A stretch of 64,000 nt of DNA from Algoriphagus sp. PAP.12 (GTDB lineage: Bacteria; Bacteroidota; Bacteroidia; Cytophagales; Cyclobacteriaceae): assembly GCF_026652115.1 (NCBI RefSeq), contig NZ_JAPPSQ010000015.1, positions 53,445-117,444 on the forward strand, written 5' to 3'. This document shows, in pieces, positions 9,195 to 19,700 of the stretch (its first letter is position 1; each line of letters opens with the position of its first letter). A program made the translations under genes and the position numbers. Under the pieces are notes generated by a model. The model saw only the letters and a program-made list of their open reading frames with translations, did no database searches and had not been told where the DNA came from.

Positions 9195-9632
9195 TTAAGG
9201 AGTTTTTGTCCAAAGCCAAGCATCTCCGATTTCATGGTCTTGGACAATTTCGGTAAAGACAAAACCATTCTTTTCCAAAATGCGCGTGGAAGCGTTTTTA
9301 TCAGGGGCTGTTTTAGCAATGATATTAATTTCGGGATTCTCTTCTAAAGCGATTTCAATTAGGCTTTTACAAGCAAATGTGGCAATTCCTTTTCCTTCAA
9401 ATTCTTCAAAAGTCCAATAGGCCAGTTCCACTGTTCTATCTTGAGGTTTACCTGTAAAACCGCAACTACCTACCAATTTTTGCTGATCCAAAATTGCATA
9501 TCCGACCCATGGTGGATTAAATCCAATGATAGGATAGTAGCCTGCATAGATTTCCAAAAGTTGTCTTCCTTTCGGATTATTAAAAATTTCAGATTGAGAG
9601 TCAATTGATGGTTCGATAATATGGAGTCTCAT
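9195..9632 (-). CDS. GNAT family N-acetyltransferase
   Basis: This 145-residue protein has the GNAT fold. The acetyl-CoA binding loop is seen as FEGKGIATFACKSL, preceded by the ELAYW strand and followed by NASTRILEKNGF, the usual helix before the last strands. The acceptor substrate cannot be predicted. It is close in position, but not in detail, to the next GNAT gene upstream (9722-10321). It is probably cytoplasmic. Confidence 0.82.
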   Translation of the reverse strand: MRLHIIEPSIDSQSEIFNNPKGRQLLEIYAGYYPIIGFNPPWVGYAILDQQKLVGSCGFTGKPQDRTVELAYWTFEEFEGKGIATFACKSLIEIALEENPEINIIAKTAPDKNASTRILEKNGFVFTEIVQDHEIGDAWLWTKTP

Positions 9633-9721
9633 CTTTCTTGGGTTTGGGTTGAAATGATGAGAAAAATAGGCTCTTTCAGTGGATGGAAGACCAAAATAGA
9701 GTTGATTTATTGATTTTTAGT

Positions 9722-10321
9722 CTACGTTAATTTATTCCCCAATTCTGATTTTACCTGATTTTCCCATTCATTTTTCAAAATACTCAAAAGGACAGCATCG
9801 GTTCTTCCATTTCCGTTCAGGGAAGGGAATATCCCGCGGAAAACTCCTTCTTTTTTGCAGCCAACACTTTGCATCGCAGTGATGCTTCTGAGATTTTCAG
9901 AATAGGCAGCAAGACCGATTCGTTCGGCTCCCATTATTTCGAAAGCAAATTGAAAAAGTAAATATTTGCAATGTTTGTTGATACCCGTTCCTCTAAATTT
10001 TTCACCATACCAGGTATAGCCCAATCGTATAGATTGGATGTTGGGTGAGATTTCACAATACCTTGTACATCCCGCAAATTGGCCGGTCAGTTTGTCAAAG
10101 ACAATGAAGGGATACTCCTTTTGATTATGCCTTTGGTTGATAGCTCCTGCGATATAGACTCTCAGATTTTGCTCTCCATCTCCTTTAATAAAGGAGTATT
10201 TCCAGATATCCGGTTCATTTGCGATTTCTAATAAATCAGCGACATGCTCTATTTTTAAAGGGCTTAATCTGACTCTATCATCTTCAAGGATATATTCTTT
10301 GTTGAAGTCAAAATCAAACAT
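9722..10321 (-). CDS. GNAT family N-acetyltransferase (RimJ/RimL-like)
   Basis: This 199-residue protein has the RimJ/RimL-type opening (VRLSPLKIEHVADLLEIA) and a GNAT core (IRLGYTWYGEKFRGTGINKHCKYLL, split here over about 25 residues). SITAMQSVGCKKEGVFRG follows as the late helix and strand typical of protein or small-amine acetyltransferases. Its start codon lies only 3 nt past the glgB stop, so the two are probably cotranscribed. The substrate is unknown. Confidence 0.83.
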   Translation of the reverse strand: MFDFDFNKEYILEDDRVRLSPLKIEHVADLLEIANEPDIWKYSFIKGDGEQNLRVYIAGAINQRHNQKEYPFIVFDKLTGQFAGCTRYCEISPNIQSIRLGYTWYGEKFRGTGINKHCKYLLFQFAFEIMGAERIGLAAYSENLRSITAMQSVGCKKEGVFRGIFPSLNGNGRTDAVLLSILKNEWENQVKSELGNKLT

Positions 10322-10324
10322 GGA

Positions 10325-12340
10325 TCAATCCGTTTTTTTCAAGACAATGGCTACTCTATTCGGGACATATATATGGATGTTCGATTTTTCGTCCGTTGAA
10401 TAGGTTGTTTTCTTGTCCAGTCTTTCGAATCCACCAAATTTTTTATCATCAGATTCTAAGATGATTTTGTAATCTCCTTGGTTTGGTAATGGAATAGGAA
10501 ACCCGAAATAAGATTCAGTAGGGTGAAAGGAAAAAACAAAAACCAGATCGGCCCTTTGATAGGCCAATATTTTTTTGTCTGGATCCAAATACAATTGAAT
10601 TGCCGGAGATGAAGCCGGGATTTTATATTCCATCGCCAACTGAATCATCGCCTTATCCCACGCATTCAACTGTTGGTATCGTAGGTGCTCAGTATCTACC
10701 AATGACCATTGTCTTCGGGCATATTGATAGCTCCAGTTATTTCCTTCTCGAGGAAAATCTACCCATTCTGGATGGCCAAATTCATTTCCGATGAAATTTA
10801 GGTAGCCTTCACCACCTAAAGTGAGAGTGATCAGTCTAATTATTTTATGAAGAGAGATTCCTCGGTCAATCGTCAGATTTTGCTGAAGAACAGACATTGA
10901 AAAGTACATTTCTTTGTCCATCAACCAGAAGGCAATGCTTTTGTCTCCTACAAGTGCCTGATCATGACTTTCGGCATAAGCGATTGATTTTTCCTTGGCT
11001 GGACGATTGGTGAGTTCATGCCAGATTTCAAACATGTCCCATTCCTCATCTTTTTTATGCTTGAGAGTTTTAATCCAAAAGTCCGGAATCCCCATGGCTA
11101 GCCTGAAGTCAAAACCTAGCCCTCCATCATCAACTTGGCGGCAAAGTCCAGGCATTCCGCTCACTTCTTCTGCGATCGAAATTGCCTCTGGCTTCACTTC
11201 ATGGATAACAGTGTTTGCCAATTGGAAATATAATAAAGCATCTTCATCTACTCCCTCATTGAAGTAACTTTCAGCCCTGTCAAATCCTGCATGACCATGA
11301 TGCTTATAAAGCATGGATGTGGCTCCATCAAAGCGAAAACCGTCAAAATGAAACTCGTCCAACCAATACCGGATATTGGAAAGCAAGAATTGCTGAACTT
11401 CCCATTTGCCGTAATCAAACAATTTGGAATCCCAGCCTTCATGGTATCCTCTTTCACCTGGATGAAAATATTGATGATTGCTTCCATCAAATTCATTAAG
11501 ACCTTCATTGACATTTTTCACAGCGTGAGAATGAACTATATCCATGATGACAGCTATCCCCATGGAATGTGCTGTGTCAATCAGGGCTTTTAATTCCTCA
11601 GGTGTCCCAAATCGGGAAGAAGGCGCAAAAAAGTTGGAGACATGATATCCAAAAGAGCCATAATAGGGATGTTCCATTACTGCCATGAGCTGAATGGCAT
11701 TGTATCCACCAGCTTTGATTCTGGGCAAAATTTCGTCAGTGAATTCTTGATAGGTTCCGACGCCTTCTTTTTCTAATGCCATTCCCACATGACACTCATA
11801 TATTAAAGGCATCTGGGTAGAGGGGGATGGATCAAAGTTTTGATCTTTCCATTGATAGGGAGTTTCAGGAAACCAAAGCTGACCTGAAAAGTCGTGGGAT
11901 GTTTCATCCTGGACTACTCGGGTAATGTAGGCTGGGATCCTGTCCAAAGCTGATCCGTTTTCCCCAACTACATGAACTTTGATCTTGCTTTCATGGATAA
12001 AGCTGTCTTTGTAATCATGATAGGGGAGGAAAATTTCCCAATCTCCTCTTCGATTTTTTTTCAAAGGATGTGAGTACCGGTCCCAATTATTGAAATCTCC
12101 CATGAGAAAAAGTTGCTGGGCTGCGGGAGCCCATTCACGATATGTCCAACCTTTTCGGATAGGCTCATAGTGCACACCATAGTATTGATGGAAATTGGCA
12201 AATTCCAAAATACTCCCAAACTCATTTTCAATATGAAATTTAGCAGAGTGGAATCGGTCGATTCTTGCCTGGACAGCCTTTTCAAAGCCCTCCAGCCAAG
12301 GTTCGTCTTTAATTAAAACAGGAATGTTTTTTTTACTCAC
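10325..12340 (-). CDS. glgB: 1,4-alpha-glucan branching enzyme, GH13 subfamily 8 type
   Basis: This 671-residue enzyme transfers alpha-1,4-glucan segments to form alpha-1,6 branches in glycogen. An N-terminal CBM48 region (WAPAAQQLFLMGDFNNW, about 70-86) leads into a GH13 barrel with DIVHSHAVKN (267-276). The nucleophile Asp338 is in FDGFRFDGATSM, the acid/base Glu is at 391 or 392 (AEEVSG), and the third acid is in the ESHDQ stretch. The length and the PYYGSFGYHVSNFFAPSSRFG region point to the eukaryote-like branching enzyme found in Bacteroidota, not the E. coli form. No other glycogen gene is adjacent. Confidence 0.93.
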   Translation of the reverse strand: MSKKNIPVLIKDEPWLEGFEKAVQARIDRFHSAKFHIENEFGSILEFANFHQYYGVHYEPIRKGWTYREWAPAAQQLFLMGDFNNWDRYSHPLKKNRRGDWEIFLPYHDYKDSFIHESKIKVHVVGENGSALDRIPAYITRVVQDETSHDFSGQLWFPETPYQWKDQNFDPSPSTQMPLIYECHVGMALEKEGVGTYQEFTDEILPRIKAGGYNAIQLMAVMEHPYYGSFGYHVSNFFAPSSRFGTPEELKALIDTAHSMGIAVIMDIVHSHAVKNVNEGLNEFDGSNHQYFHPGERGYHEGWDSKLFDYGKWEVQQFLLSNIRYWLDEFHFDGFRFDGATSMLYKHHGHAGFDRAESYFNEGVDEDALLYFQLANTVIHEVKPEAISIAEEVSGMPGLCRQVDDGGLGFDFRLAMGIPDFWIKTLKHKKDEEWDMFEIWHELTNRPAKEKSIAYAESHDQALVGDKSIAFWLMDKEMYFSMSVLQQNLTIDRGISLHKIIRLITLTLGGEGYLNFIGNEFGHPEWVDFPREGNNWSYQYARRQWSLVDTEHLRYQQLNAWDKAMIQLAMEYKIPASSPAIQLYLDPDKKILAYQRADLVFVFSFHPTESYFGFPIPLPNQGDYKIILESDDKKFGGFERLDKKTTYSTDEKSNIHIYVPNRVAIVLKKTD

Positions 12341-12504
12341 AAAAATTGAATTTTACCTCTGTTGAATTTATGAAAAATTGACAGGAATGAAATCGAGTAG
12401 TCTTAAATCTTTAAAAGATTCTTTTCTCAATACAATAAACAGGATTAAATGAAAAAAGGAAACAGAGTCAATTCCATTTCCTTTTCTTATTGATTTAGAT
12501 TATT

Positions 12505-13824
12505 TCAGTGTTTCTCGTAGATGAATTCTGGTTCTAAAACCTCAACATTTCCTGAATCATTGATATAATCCAAGGTGACCTGCTTCGTTTCGTTGATTAG
12601 CATGGGGTCATATTTGGCAGCCACTCTGATGTAATTTTCTGTAAAGCCGTGCATTTTGCCATCTTCGACATCTTCCTCAAATAAGACCGTGTAGGTTTTG
12701 CCAAGATTCTCTTCATAAAACTTCCTTCTTTTCTTTTCAGAAAGGATTCTCAGCATTTTGGATCTTTCGTTTCGCTTTTTCATAGGAACGACTCCATCCA
12801 TTTCAGTTGCTCGGGTATTGGCTCTTTCAGAATAGGTAAAGACGTGGAGATAAGAAATGTCAAGTTCATTGAGGAAATTGTAAGTCTCCAAGAAAAGCTC
12901 ATCTGTTTCACCTGGGAAACCAACAATCACATCTACTCCGATACAAGCCTGAGGCATCAAGGTTTTGATCTTGGAAACTCTATCTTCATAAAGCTCCCTC
13001 AAGTATCTTCTTCCCATTCTCCTTAATATAGTATTGGATCCAGATTGAAGAGGAACGTGGAAGTGAGGTACAAATCTTTGGGACTGGGATGCGAAAGTGA
13101 TGATTTCGTTTGTAAGCAAATTTGGTTCGATAGAAGAGATTCTGAATCGATCAATACCTTCTACATTATCTAACGCGAATACCAAATCAGCAAAACGCTC
13201 ATTTCTTTTTCCTTCCACAATTCCAAAGTCCCCGATGTTTACTCCGGTCAACACCACTTCTTTAACATCTGTTGCAGCGATTTCTCTTGCTGACTCCAAT
13301 ACTGACTCAATGGTGTTACTTCGGCTTTTGCCTCTAGCCAAAGGAATAGTACAGAATGCACATCCATAATTACAGCCATCCTGAACTTTTAGAAATGTCC
13401 TGGTTCTGTCATTAATTGAATATGCATTATTAAAAGATTTGGCTTCGGTAATTTCACTGGCAAGGACTTTGGATTCTTGCTCCTTTGCAAAGTCTCCCAA
13501 AAGTTCGATCAGTCGGAATTTTTCAGCAGCTCCCAAGACCGCATCAACTCCTTTGATATCGGAAATCTCTTTTGGCTTGAGTTGAGCATAGCAGCCAATA
13601 ATAGCGACATAAGAATTAGGGGAGATCTTTTTGGCCTCCTTGACGATCTTCTTACATTTTTTATCAGCATTTTCGGTTACCGAGCAGGTGTTTATGATGA
13701 AGATGTCTGGATTTTCCTGAAAATCGACTTTCTGAAACCCTTTTTCTTCAAATTGTCTGCTAATGGTGGATGTTTCTGAGAAGTTCAGCTTACAACCGAG
13801 CGTATAAAAGGCTACCTTTTTCAC
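12505..13824 (-). CDS. mtaB: tRNA t6A37 methylthiotransferase MtaB
   Basis: This 439-residue radical SAM enzyme converts t6A to ms2t6A at tRNA position 37. The N-terminal UPF0004 domain carries the auxiliary cluster cysteines (Cys11 in TLGCKLN, Cys47 in NTCSVT, Cys78 in GCYAQ). The radical SAM motif CNYGCAFC has Cys151, Cys155 and Cys158. A TRAM-like end follows near residues 380-435. TLGCKLN and VPLQSGSNTILRRMGRRY mark MtaB, as opposed to MiaB or RimO. It appears to be a single gene divergent from glutamine synthetase. Confidence 0.93.
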   Translation of the reverse strand: MKKVAFYTLGCKLNFSETSTISRQFEEKGFQKVDFQENPDIFIINTCSVTENADKKCKKIVKEAKKISPNSYVAIIGCYAQLKPKEISDIKGVDAVLGAAEKFRLIELLGDFAKEQESKVLASEITEAKSFNNAYSINDRTRTFLKVQDGCNYGCAFCTIPLARGKSRSNTIESVLESAREIAATDVKEVVLTGVNIGDFGIVEGKRNERFADLVFALDNVEGIDRFRISSIEPNLLTNEIITFASQSQRFVPHFHVPLQSGSNTILRRMGRRYLRELYEDRVSKIKTLMPQACIGVDVIVGFPGETDELFLETYNFLNELDISYLHVFTYSERANTRATEMDGVVPMKKRNERSKMLRILSEKKRRKFYEENLGKTYTVLFEEDVEDGKMHGFTENYIRVAAKYDPMLINETKQVTLDYINDSGNVEVLEPEFIYEKH

Positions 13825-14018
13825 AAATTTCCTTCTGATTTTGAGATTGCAAAGGTAATCAAACTTGTTTTGTTTTCAATTTTCCAATAATCAAGGTGAA
13901 AAGGCTACTTTTTTCGGTAGATGGGTCGAAAAACACTATGTTTTTTTGAAAAAAGTGTAAAAATTTGAAAAAAATAGCTCAAAAATCGATCAAAAGCTTT
14001 TTAAAACAAGTATTTTTC

Positions 14019-14026
14019 TATTTTTG
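14019..14026 (+). promoter_or_regulatory. candidate promoter of glutamine synthetase III
   Basis: The bases TATTTTTG fit the TAnnTTTG -7 consensus, with a TTTT tract at 13998-14001 at suitable -33 distance (17 nt between). The start codon follows 32 nt later. The upstream region is strongly A/T-rich. Confidence 0.5.
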
Positions 14027-14057
14027 CTAGTGTAAATTTAAACCGCAAATTGTAGAT

Positions 14058-16220
14058 ATGGCAACACTAAGACAGCAAGCCTTGGGAATTGTTCAGGCTA
14101 GACCGCGAGTGAAAGTCACTCCGCCTTCTCCAAAAATTTCAGACTTCTTCGGTACTAACGTATTTGGTACTGACCAAATGAAGCAGTCTTTGGCGCCTTC
14201 AGTTTTTAAAAAGGTGATGGAAGCTATCGATAAGGGTAGCAAGATTGATGTACAGACAGCAGAGGAGGTAGCATCTGCAGTGAAAACTTGGGCTTTGTCT
14301 AAAGGTGTAACCCATTACACACACTGGTTCCAACCATTGACGGGTTCTACTGCAGAAAAGCACGATTCATTCTTCGATGCGCATGCAGGGTTAGAGAAAT
14401 TCAAAGGTTCTGCATTGGTTCAGCAAGAACCAGATGCATCTTCTTTCCCTAACGGTGGGATTCGTTCCACTTTTGAGGCTAGAGGTTATACTGCTTGGGA
14501 TCCTTCTTCACCAATCTTTATTTTTGACAATACACTTTGTATTCCAACTATCTTCGTTTCCTATACGGGAGAGGCATTGGATTACAAAACTCCATTGTTG
14601 AAATCTTTGGAAGCTGTGAATGATGCGGCTGTTCAAATTTGTCAATTATTTGATAGAAATGTTCGCAAAGTGACTCCGTCTCTTGGTGTTGAGCAAGAAT
14701 ACTTTGTGATTGATAAAGCTCTTTTCAATGCTCGTCCTGACTTGGTAATGGCGGGTAGATCAGTTTTTGGTCACAATCCTGCGAGAGGCCAGCAATTGGA
14801 AGATCATTACTTTGGTTCTATTCCTACCAGAGTAAAAGATTTCATGGTAGATTTTGAAATCGAAGCACATAAATTGGGTATTCCAGTTTCTACTCGTCAC
14901 AACGAGGTAGCTCCTGGTCAATTTGAAGTAGCTCCGGTATTCGAAGAAATCAACAAAGCGGTTGACCACAACCAATTGTTGATGGACATGATGGATAAAG
15001 TGGCTGAAAGACATGGATTGAAAGTGTTGTTCCACGAAAAGCCTTTCGCTGGAGTTAACGGATCGGGTAAGCACAACAACTGGTCTTTGATCACTGATAC
15101 TGGTGTTAACCTTTTCCAGCCTAGCAATTCTGCAAGAGAAAATCTTCAGTTCTTGACTTTCTTGGTTGCTACTATCAAGGCGGTTTATGATAACGCTGAT
15201 TTGCTTAGAGCAAGTATCGCATCTGCTGGCAATGATTTCAGATTGGGTGCTAACGAAGCTCCTCCAGCAATTATCTCAGTATTCTTGGGCGAAACTTTGA
15301 CTGGAGTATTGGATGAGTTGGAGAAAAATGGAAACATCAAAATCGAAAAAGGTGATAACATGTATATGAAATTGGGTATCTCTAAGATTCCTGAAATCAT
15401 TTTGGATAACACTGATAGAAATAGAACTTCTCCTTTTGCTTTCACAGGTAATAAATTCGAATTCAGAGCCGTAGGTTCTAATTCAAACTGTGCAGGACCA
15501 ATGTCAACTTTGAACGTGATCGTTGCAGAGGCATTGAGAATTATGGCCAAAGATATCGAGAAAGAAATCGAAGCTGGTAAGGAAAAGAAAATCGCCATTG
15601 TTAATGTATTGAGAAAATACATCAAGGATTCTAAAAAAGTAAGATTCGAAGGAGATGGTTATTCTGAAGAATGGGAAAAAGAGGCTGCTAAAAGAGGTCT
15701 TTCCAACTTGAAGTCCACTCCAGAAGCTTTGGATGTATATGCAACAAAAGCTACGAAAGAGATTTTCGAAAGGCACAATGTGATGAATGGATTGGAAGTA
15801 CATGCTCGTCATGAAATCCAGTTGGAAAACTTCATCATGAAGGTTCAGATTGAAGCTCGCGTTATGGGTGATTTGGCTTTGAATCATGTGATTCCTACTG
15901 CGATTCTTTATCAAAACAAAGTAATCCAAAACGCTAACGGATTGAAGGGACTTGGTTTGGATCATTCTGCGGCAGTTGAGACTATCAAGGAAGTTTCAAA
16001 GCATATTGAATCATTGAAATCCAATGTGACAGCAATGATTGATGCTAGAAAGAAATTGAATAAAGAAGAAGATGTTGTTAAGAGAGCTAAAGGTTACCAA
16101 AAAGAGGTGAAAGAGGCTTACTTCGACAAAATCAGATATGCTGTAGATAAATTGGAGCTATTGGTAGACGATGAGTCTTGGCCATTAGTGAAGTATCGTG
16201 AGATGCTTTTTATCCGATAA
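14058..16220 (+). CDS. glnN: glutamine synthetase type III
   Basis: This 720-residue enzyme makes glutamine from glutamate, ammonium and ATP. The long N-terminus with FGTNVFG and THWFQPLTGSTAEKHD is typical of GSIII. The active-site strands include LGVEQEYFVID, RHNEVAPGQFE, the NGSGKHNNWS ATP loop and NRTSPFAFTGNKFEFRAVGS. The C-terminal helical extension (about residues 560-720) is also characteristic. GSIII is the common form in Bacteroidota. It is monocistronic, with a terminator after it. The ammonium transporter is elsewhere in the window (59373-60713). Confidence 0.95.
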   Translation: MATLRQQALGIVQARPRVKVTPPSPKISDFFGTNVFGTDQMKQSLAPSVFKKVMEAIDKGSKIDVQTAEEVASAVKTWALSKGVTHYTHWFQPLTGSTAEKHDSFFDAHAGLEKFKGSALVQQEPDASSFPNGGIRSTFEARGYTAWDPSSPIFIFDNTLCIPTIFVSYTGEALDYKTPLLKSLEAVNDAAVQICQLFDRNVRKVTPSLGVEQEYFVIDKALFNARPDLVMAGRSVFGHNPARGQQLEDHYFGSIPTRVKDFMVDFEIEAHKLGIPVSTRHNEVAPGQFEVAPVFEEINKAVDHNQLLMDMMDKVAERHGLKVLFHEKPFAGVNGSGKHNNWSLITDTGVNLFQPSNSARENLQFLTFLVATIKAVYDNADLLRASIASAGNDFRLGANEAPPAIISVFLGETLTGVLDELEKNGNIKIEKGDNMYMKLGISKIPEIILDNTDRNRTSPFAFTGNKFEFRAVGSNSNCAGPMSTLNVIVAEALRIMAKDIEKEIEAGKEKKIAIVNVLRKYIKDSKKVRFEGDGYSEEWEKEAAKRGLSNLKSTPEALDVYATKATKEIFERHNVMNGLEVHARHEIQLENFIMKVQIEARVMGDLALNHVIPTAILYQNKVIQNANGLKGLGLDHSAAVETIKEVSKHIESLKSNVTAMIDARKKLNKEEDVVKRAKGYQKEVKEAYFDKIRYAVDKLELLVDDESWPLVKYREMLFIR

Positions 16221-16242
16221 AAATACCGCTAGAAATTTAATG

Positions 16243-16274
16243 AAAGCCACTCCAAAATGGGGTGGCTTTTTTTT
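16243..16274 (+). terminator. intrinsic terminator of glutamine synthetase
   Basis: Arms AAAGCCACTCC (16243-16253) and GGGGTGGCTTT (16259-16269) pair with one G-T wobble and are followed by a T tract. It starts 22 nt after the stop codon. Confidence 0.8.
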
Positions 16275-16743
16275 ATTGTAAAAAACAAAATACATAGTTT
16301 GAAATTTTTGAATTAATTCCTTAGATTTCTAGTTGGTGTCGAATTAAAATAGATGAAGTGATTCTGTCAATAACTTTTTTTGTTGCTTTAAAAATCCTAA
16401 AAATTATTTTTTAGAATTAGTAATTTTTATTTAATCAAAATAAAGTACTAATGATTATATCTTTTTTAAAAAAATTAAAAAAGTTTAATTTTCAATGAGA
16501 AAAAAATATTAAATATCTTTTGATTGATTTTAGGAATTTTTAGATTTACCAAATCAGATATTGTAAACGGTCCGATTTTCAGGATTATTCATGGTAAATC
16601 GGTAAGTCTTTCGAGATAATTTTGAGACCAATTATTCTTTGTAATTTATTTTCTATGAGGGAAATTTTACACCCAATTCAAGCTCAAGTTTCCAAGACCT
16701 TGGAAACAAATTTTAATTCAATTCAAACCTTTATTTACCAGCT
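16275..16743. other. A/T-rich intergenic region before susC
   Basis: About 470 bases separate the terminator from the SusC-like gene, and I see no gene or RNA in them. The stretch is extremely A/T-rich. A partial dyad (ATAATT and AATTAT arms around 16615-16635) and a TTCTTTG stretch near 16637 might belong to the susC promoter, but neither fits a consensus well. Confidence 0.5.
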
Positions 16744-19700
16744 ATGAGAAAAGTTTTATCAATTGCTTTTACTCTGGTTATGCTGATCTGTGTTGTCAAT
16801 TTGACACAGGCTCAGACTAGGATTGTCAAAGGTGTTGTAACTGCCTCTCCGGATGGCTTGCCAATGCCGGGAGTTACAATCTTGGACAAATCCAACCAGA
16901 CAGGGACTACCACCAATGTGGACGGTGAGTATTCCATTACTGTGGGACCAAATTCTGTTTTGGTTTTTTCGTTTATCGGTTATTCCTCTCAGGAAGTAAC
17001 TGTAGGTAACCAATCTGAAATCAACATTAATCTGGAAGAAGATGCAAGTGAACTTTCAGAAGTTGTGGTGACTGCATTGGGTATCAGTAAAGAAAAAGAA
17101 AAATTGGGATACTCGCTTACTGAAGTAGGGAGCGAAACCATGACTAAAGCTCGTGAAACCAACGTAGCAAACTCCTTAGCTGGCCGTGTAGCTGGTTTGG
17201 TTGTGAAAGGTACTAACTCTGGTCCAGGTGGAACTTCTAAAATCACTTTGAGAGGTACTCCAAGTATCAATGGTACAGGGTCTCCTTTATACGTAATCAA
17301 TGGAGTGCCAATGGATAACACCCAAAGAGGATCTGCTGGTCAGTGGGGTGGTAGTGATAACGGTGATGGTATCGGTAACCTTTCTCCTGATGATATTGAA
17401 ACTATGACCGTATTGAAAGGCCAGGCGGCTTCTGCTTTGTATGGTACAAGAGCTTCAAATGGTGTGATTTTGATCACTACCAAATCAGGTAAAAAAGGTG
17501 GCGAATGGTCAGCTAGTTATAACTTGAACTATATGGTGGAAAATCCAGTTGATTTTACTGATTTCCAAAATCAATATGGTCAAGGTACCGGCGGTCAGAG
17601 ACCAACTACTGCAACGGATGCTCAAACTACAGGTCGATTGGCTTGGGGTGAAAGAATGGGAGGTACAGTGATTGGATTTGATGGAAATCAGTATCCATAT
17701 GAGCCGACTAGTGATGGTTACCTTGATTTTTATAGAACAGGTTCCAATTTTACAAACACAGTTTCTGTCTCTAAAGGTTTGGGAACAGATGGTTCTTTCA
17801 GAATGTCCGTTTCGAATCTAGATTCAAAATCAATTGTTCCTAACAGTGGAATGGATCGATTGAGTTTGAACTTGAATGTAGATCAAAACATCACTGATAA
17901 ATTGAATGTGACTGCTATGGTTAATTACATTGATCAGAAGTCAACTAACATTCCATTCTTGAGTGATGGTCCTAAGAACCCAAACAACTTCTTGTTCTTG
18001 GCACCAAATATTTCTCAGAGCATTTTTGCACCAGGTTACAATACTGACACTGGAGCTGAGACTGTATTTAGTGATGATATTTATGTGACTAACCCTTATT
18101 TCATTGTAAATCAAGGAATCAATGATTTGGGTAGAAAGAGAACAATTTCAGCATTATCTACCAAGTATAGCTTTACCAAAGATATCTATGCAATGGTTAG
18201 AATCGGTAATGACGTTTCTAATGATGATTTCTATAGCATTGATCCTTATGGATTGGCTTATTCTGCAAACCTTCAAGGTAACTTAAACTCTAGAGGTCAA
18301 TCTGCTAGATCTGAATTAAATATTGATGGTATTTTTGGAGCAAAAGTTGATTTGACTGAAGGATTGGTACTAGACGCATTGGTAGGCGGTAACATCCGTA
18401 AAAATAAATTTGAATCAGTAAGTGTAGGTGGTAGCCGATTTGTGTTGCCTTACTTATATTCTCCATTCAACGTTGAAGCATTCTCAAGAGGATATTCTTA
18501 TTCTCAATTAGAAGTTCATTCTGGATTCTACTCATTGGATTTTGGAATCAAGGATTTCTTGACACTATCTACCACAGGTCGATATGATGTTTATAGTACT
18601 TTGACTAGTCCGGTTTCTAGTGACAACAGCATTTTCTCTCCATCTGTATCTATGGCATTCTTGTTTGATCAATTCTTGAATATGCCTGCTATGGATTTTG
18701 GTAAGTTGAGAGCATCTTATGCTGTAACAAGTGGTGACCCAGGAGTGGCATATAGTAATCAATTCTATTATTCTTCTGCAAACTCTTATGCTGGAGTGCC
18801 AGCTGGTTCTTCTCCAACCTCTCTTCCTAACTTGTTCTTGAAGCCATTTACTACTGATGAAATTGAAATCGGTTTGGACATGAATTTCTTCAACAATAGA
18901 TTAGGTTTGGATATGGCTTATTATACCAAGACTACTCACAACGAGATTATGAATGCAAGTTTGAGTATTGCTTCTGGTTTTAACAGTGCTGTTGTGGCAA
19001 CTGGCTCCATCCAGAACAAAGGTTTGGAAGTATTATTAACTGGTAAGCCAATTCAAACTGCAGACTTCACCTGGACTACTTCTTTCAACTTGACAAAAGT
19101 GAAAAATGAAGTACTTAGCACAGATGAGAATAACAACCCTGTGAATTTGGGACAGAATAGAGCGACTCTTGGTAATGCTGTTACTGCTTATGTAGTAGGA
19201 GAGCCTGGTCCTCAAATCAGAGCTTATGATTATCAGTATAATGCTGATGGAAGTATTGTTGTTGATGAAGCTGGCCTTCCAGTTAGAGGTGATTTGATCA
19301 ATATGGGTACAGTTCTTCCTACTCTATATGGAGGTTGGAATAACGAATTTAACTACAAAGGTGTTTCTTTCTCATTCTTGATTGATTACAACTATGGTAA
19401 CAAGGTACTTTCTGCAACTGAATTCTACTCTACTTTCAGAGGTTTGAACCAAGTGACTTTGGAAGGAAGAGAGTCTGGTGTTACAAATGGTGGAGTAACA
19501 GCACCTGCTGAAGACTACTATAAAGCATTGGCTCAAAATATCACAAGAACTTCTGTTGTTGATGGTGATTTTATCAAATTGAGACAATTGACTTTAGGAT
19601 ATTCTCTTCCAGCTAGCTGGTTTGGAAATACTCCAGTGATCAAAGGGTTGGATATCTCTTTTGTAGCTAGAAACTTGGCTATTTTGATGAGAAAAGCTAA

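Noticed and set aside
15185..15965. Long minus-strand frames inside glutamine synthetase.
   Set aside because: They overlap the active-site and C-terminal domains of a highly conserved enzyme and have composition expected of reverse-strand shadows.
16613..16637. A weak dyad (ATAATT and AATTAT) upstream of susC considered as a third copy of the NUDIX operator.
   Set aside because: Its spacing is 8 rather than 7 and the outer bases do not match the TATTATCT/AGATAATA half-sites. A/T-rich sequence yields such dyads by chance.
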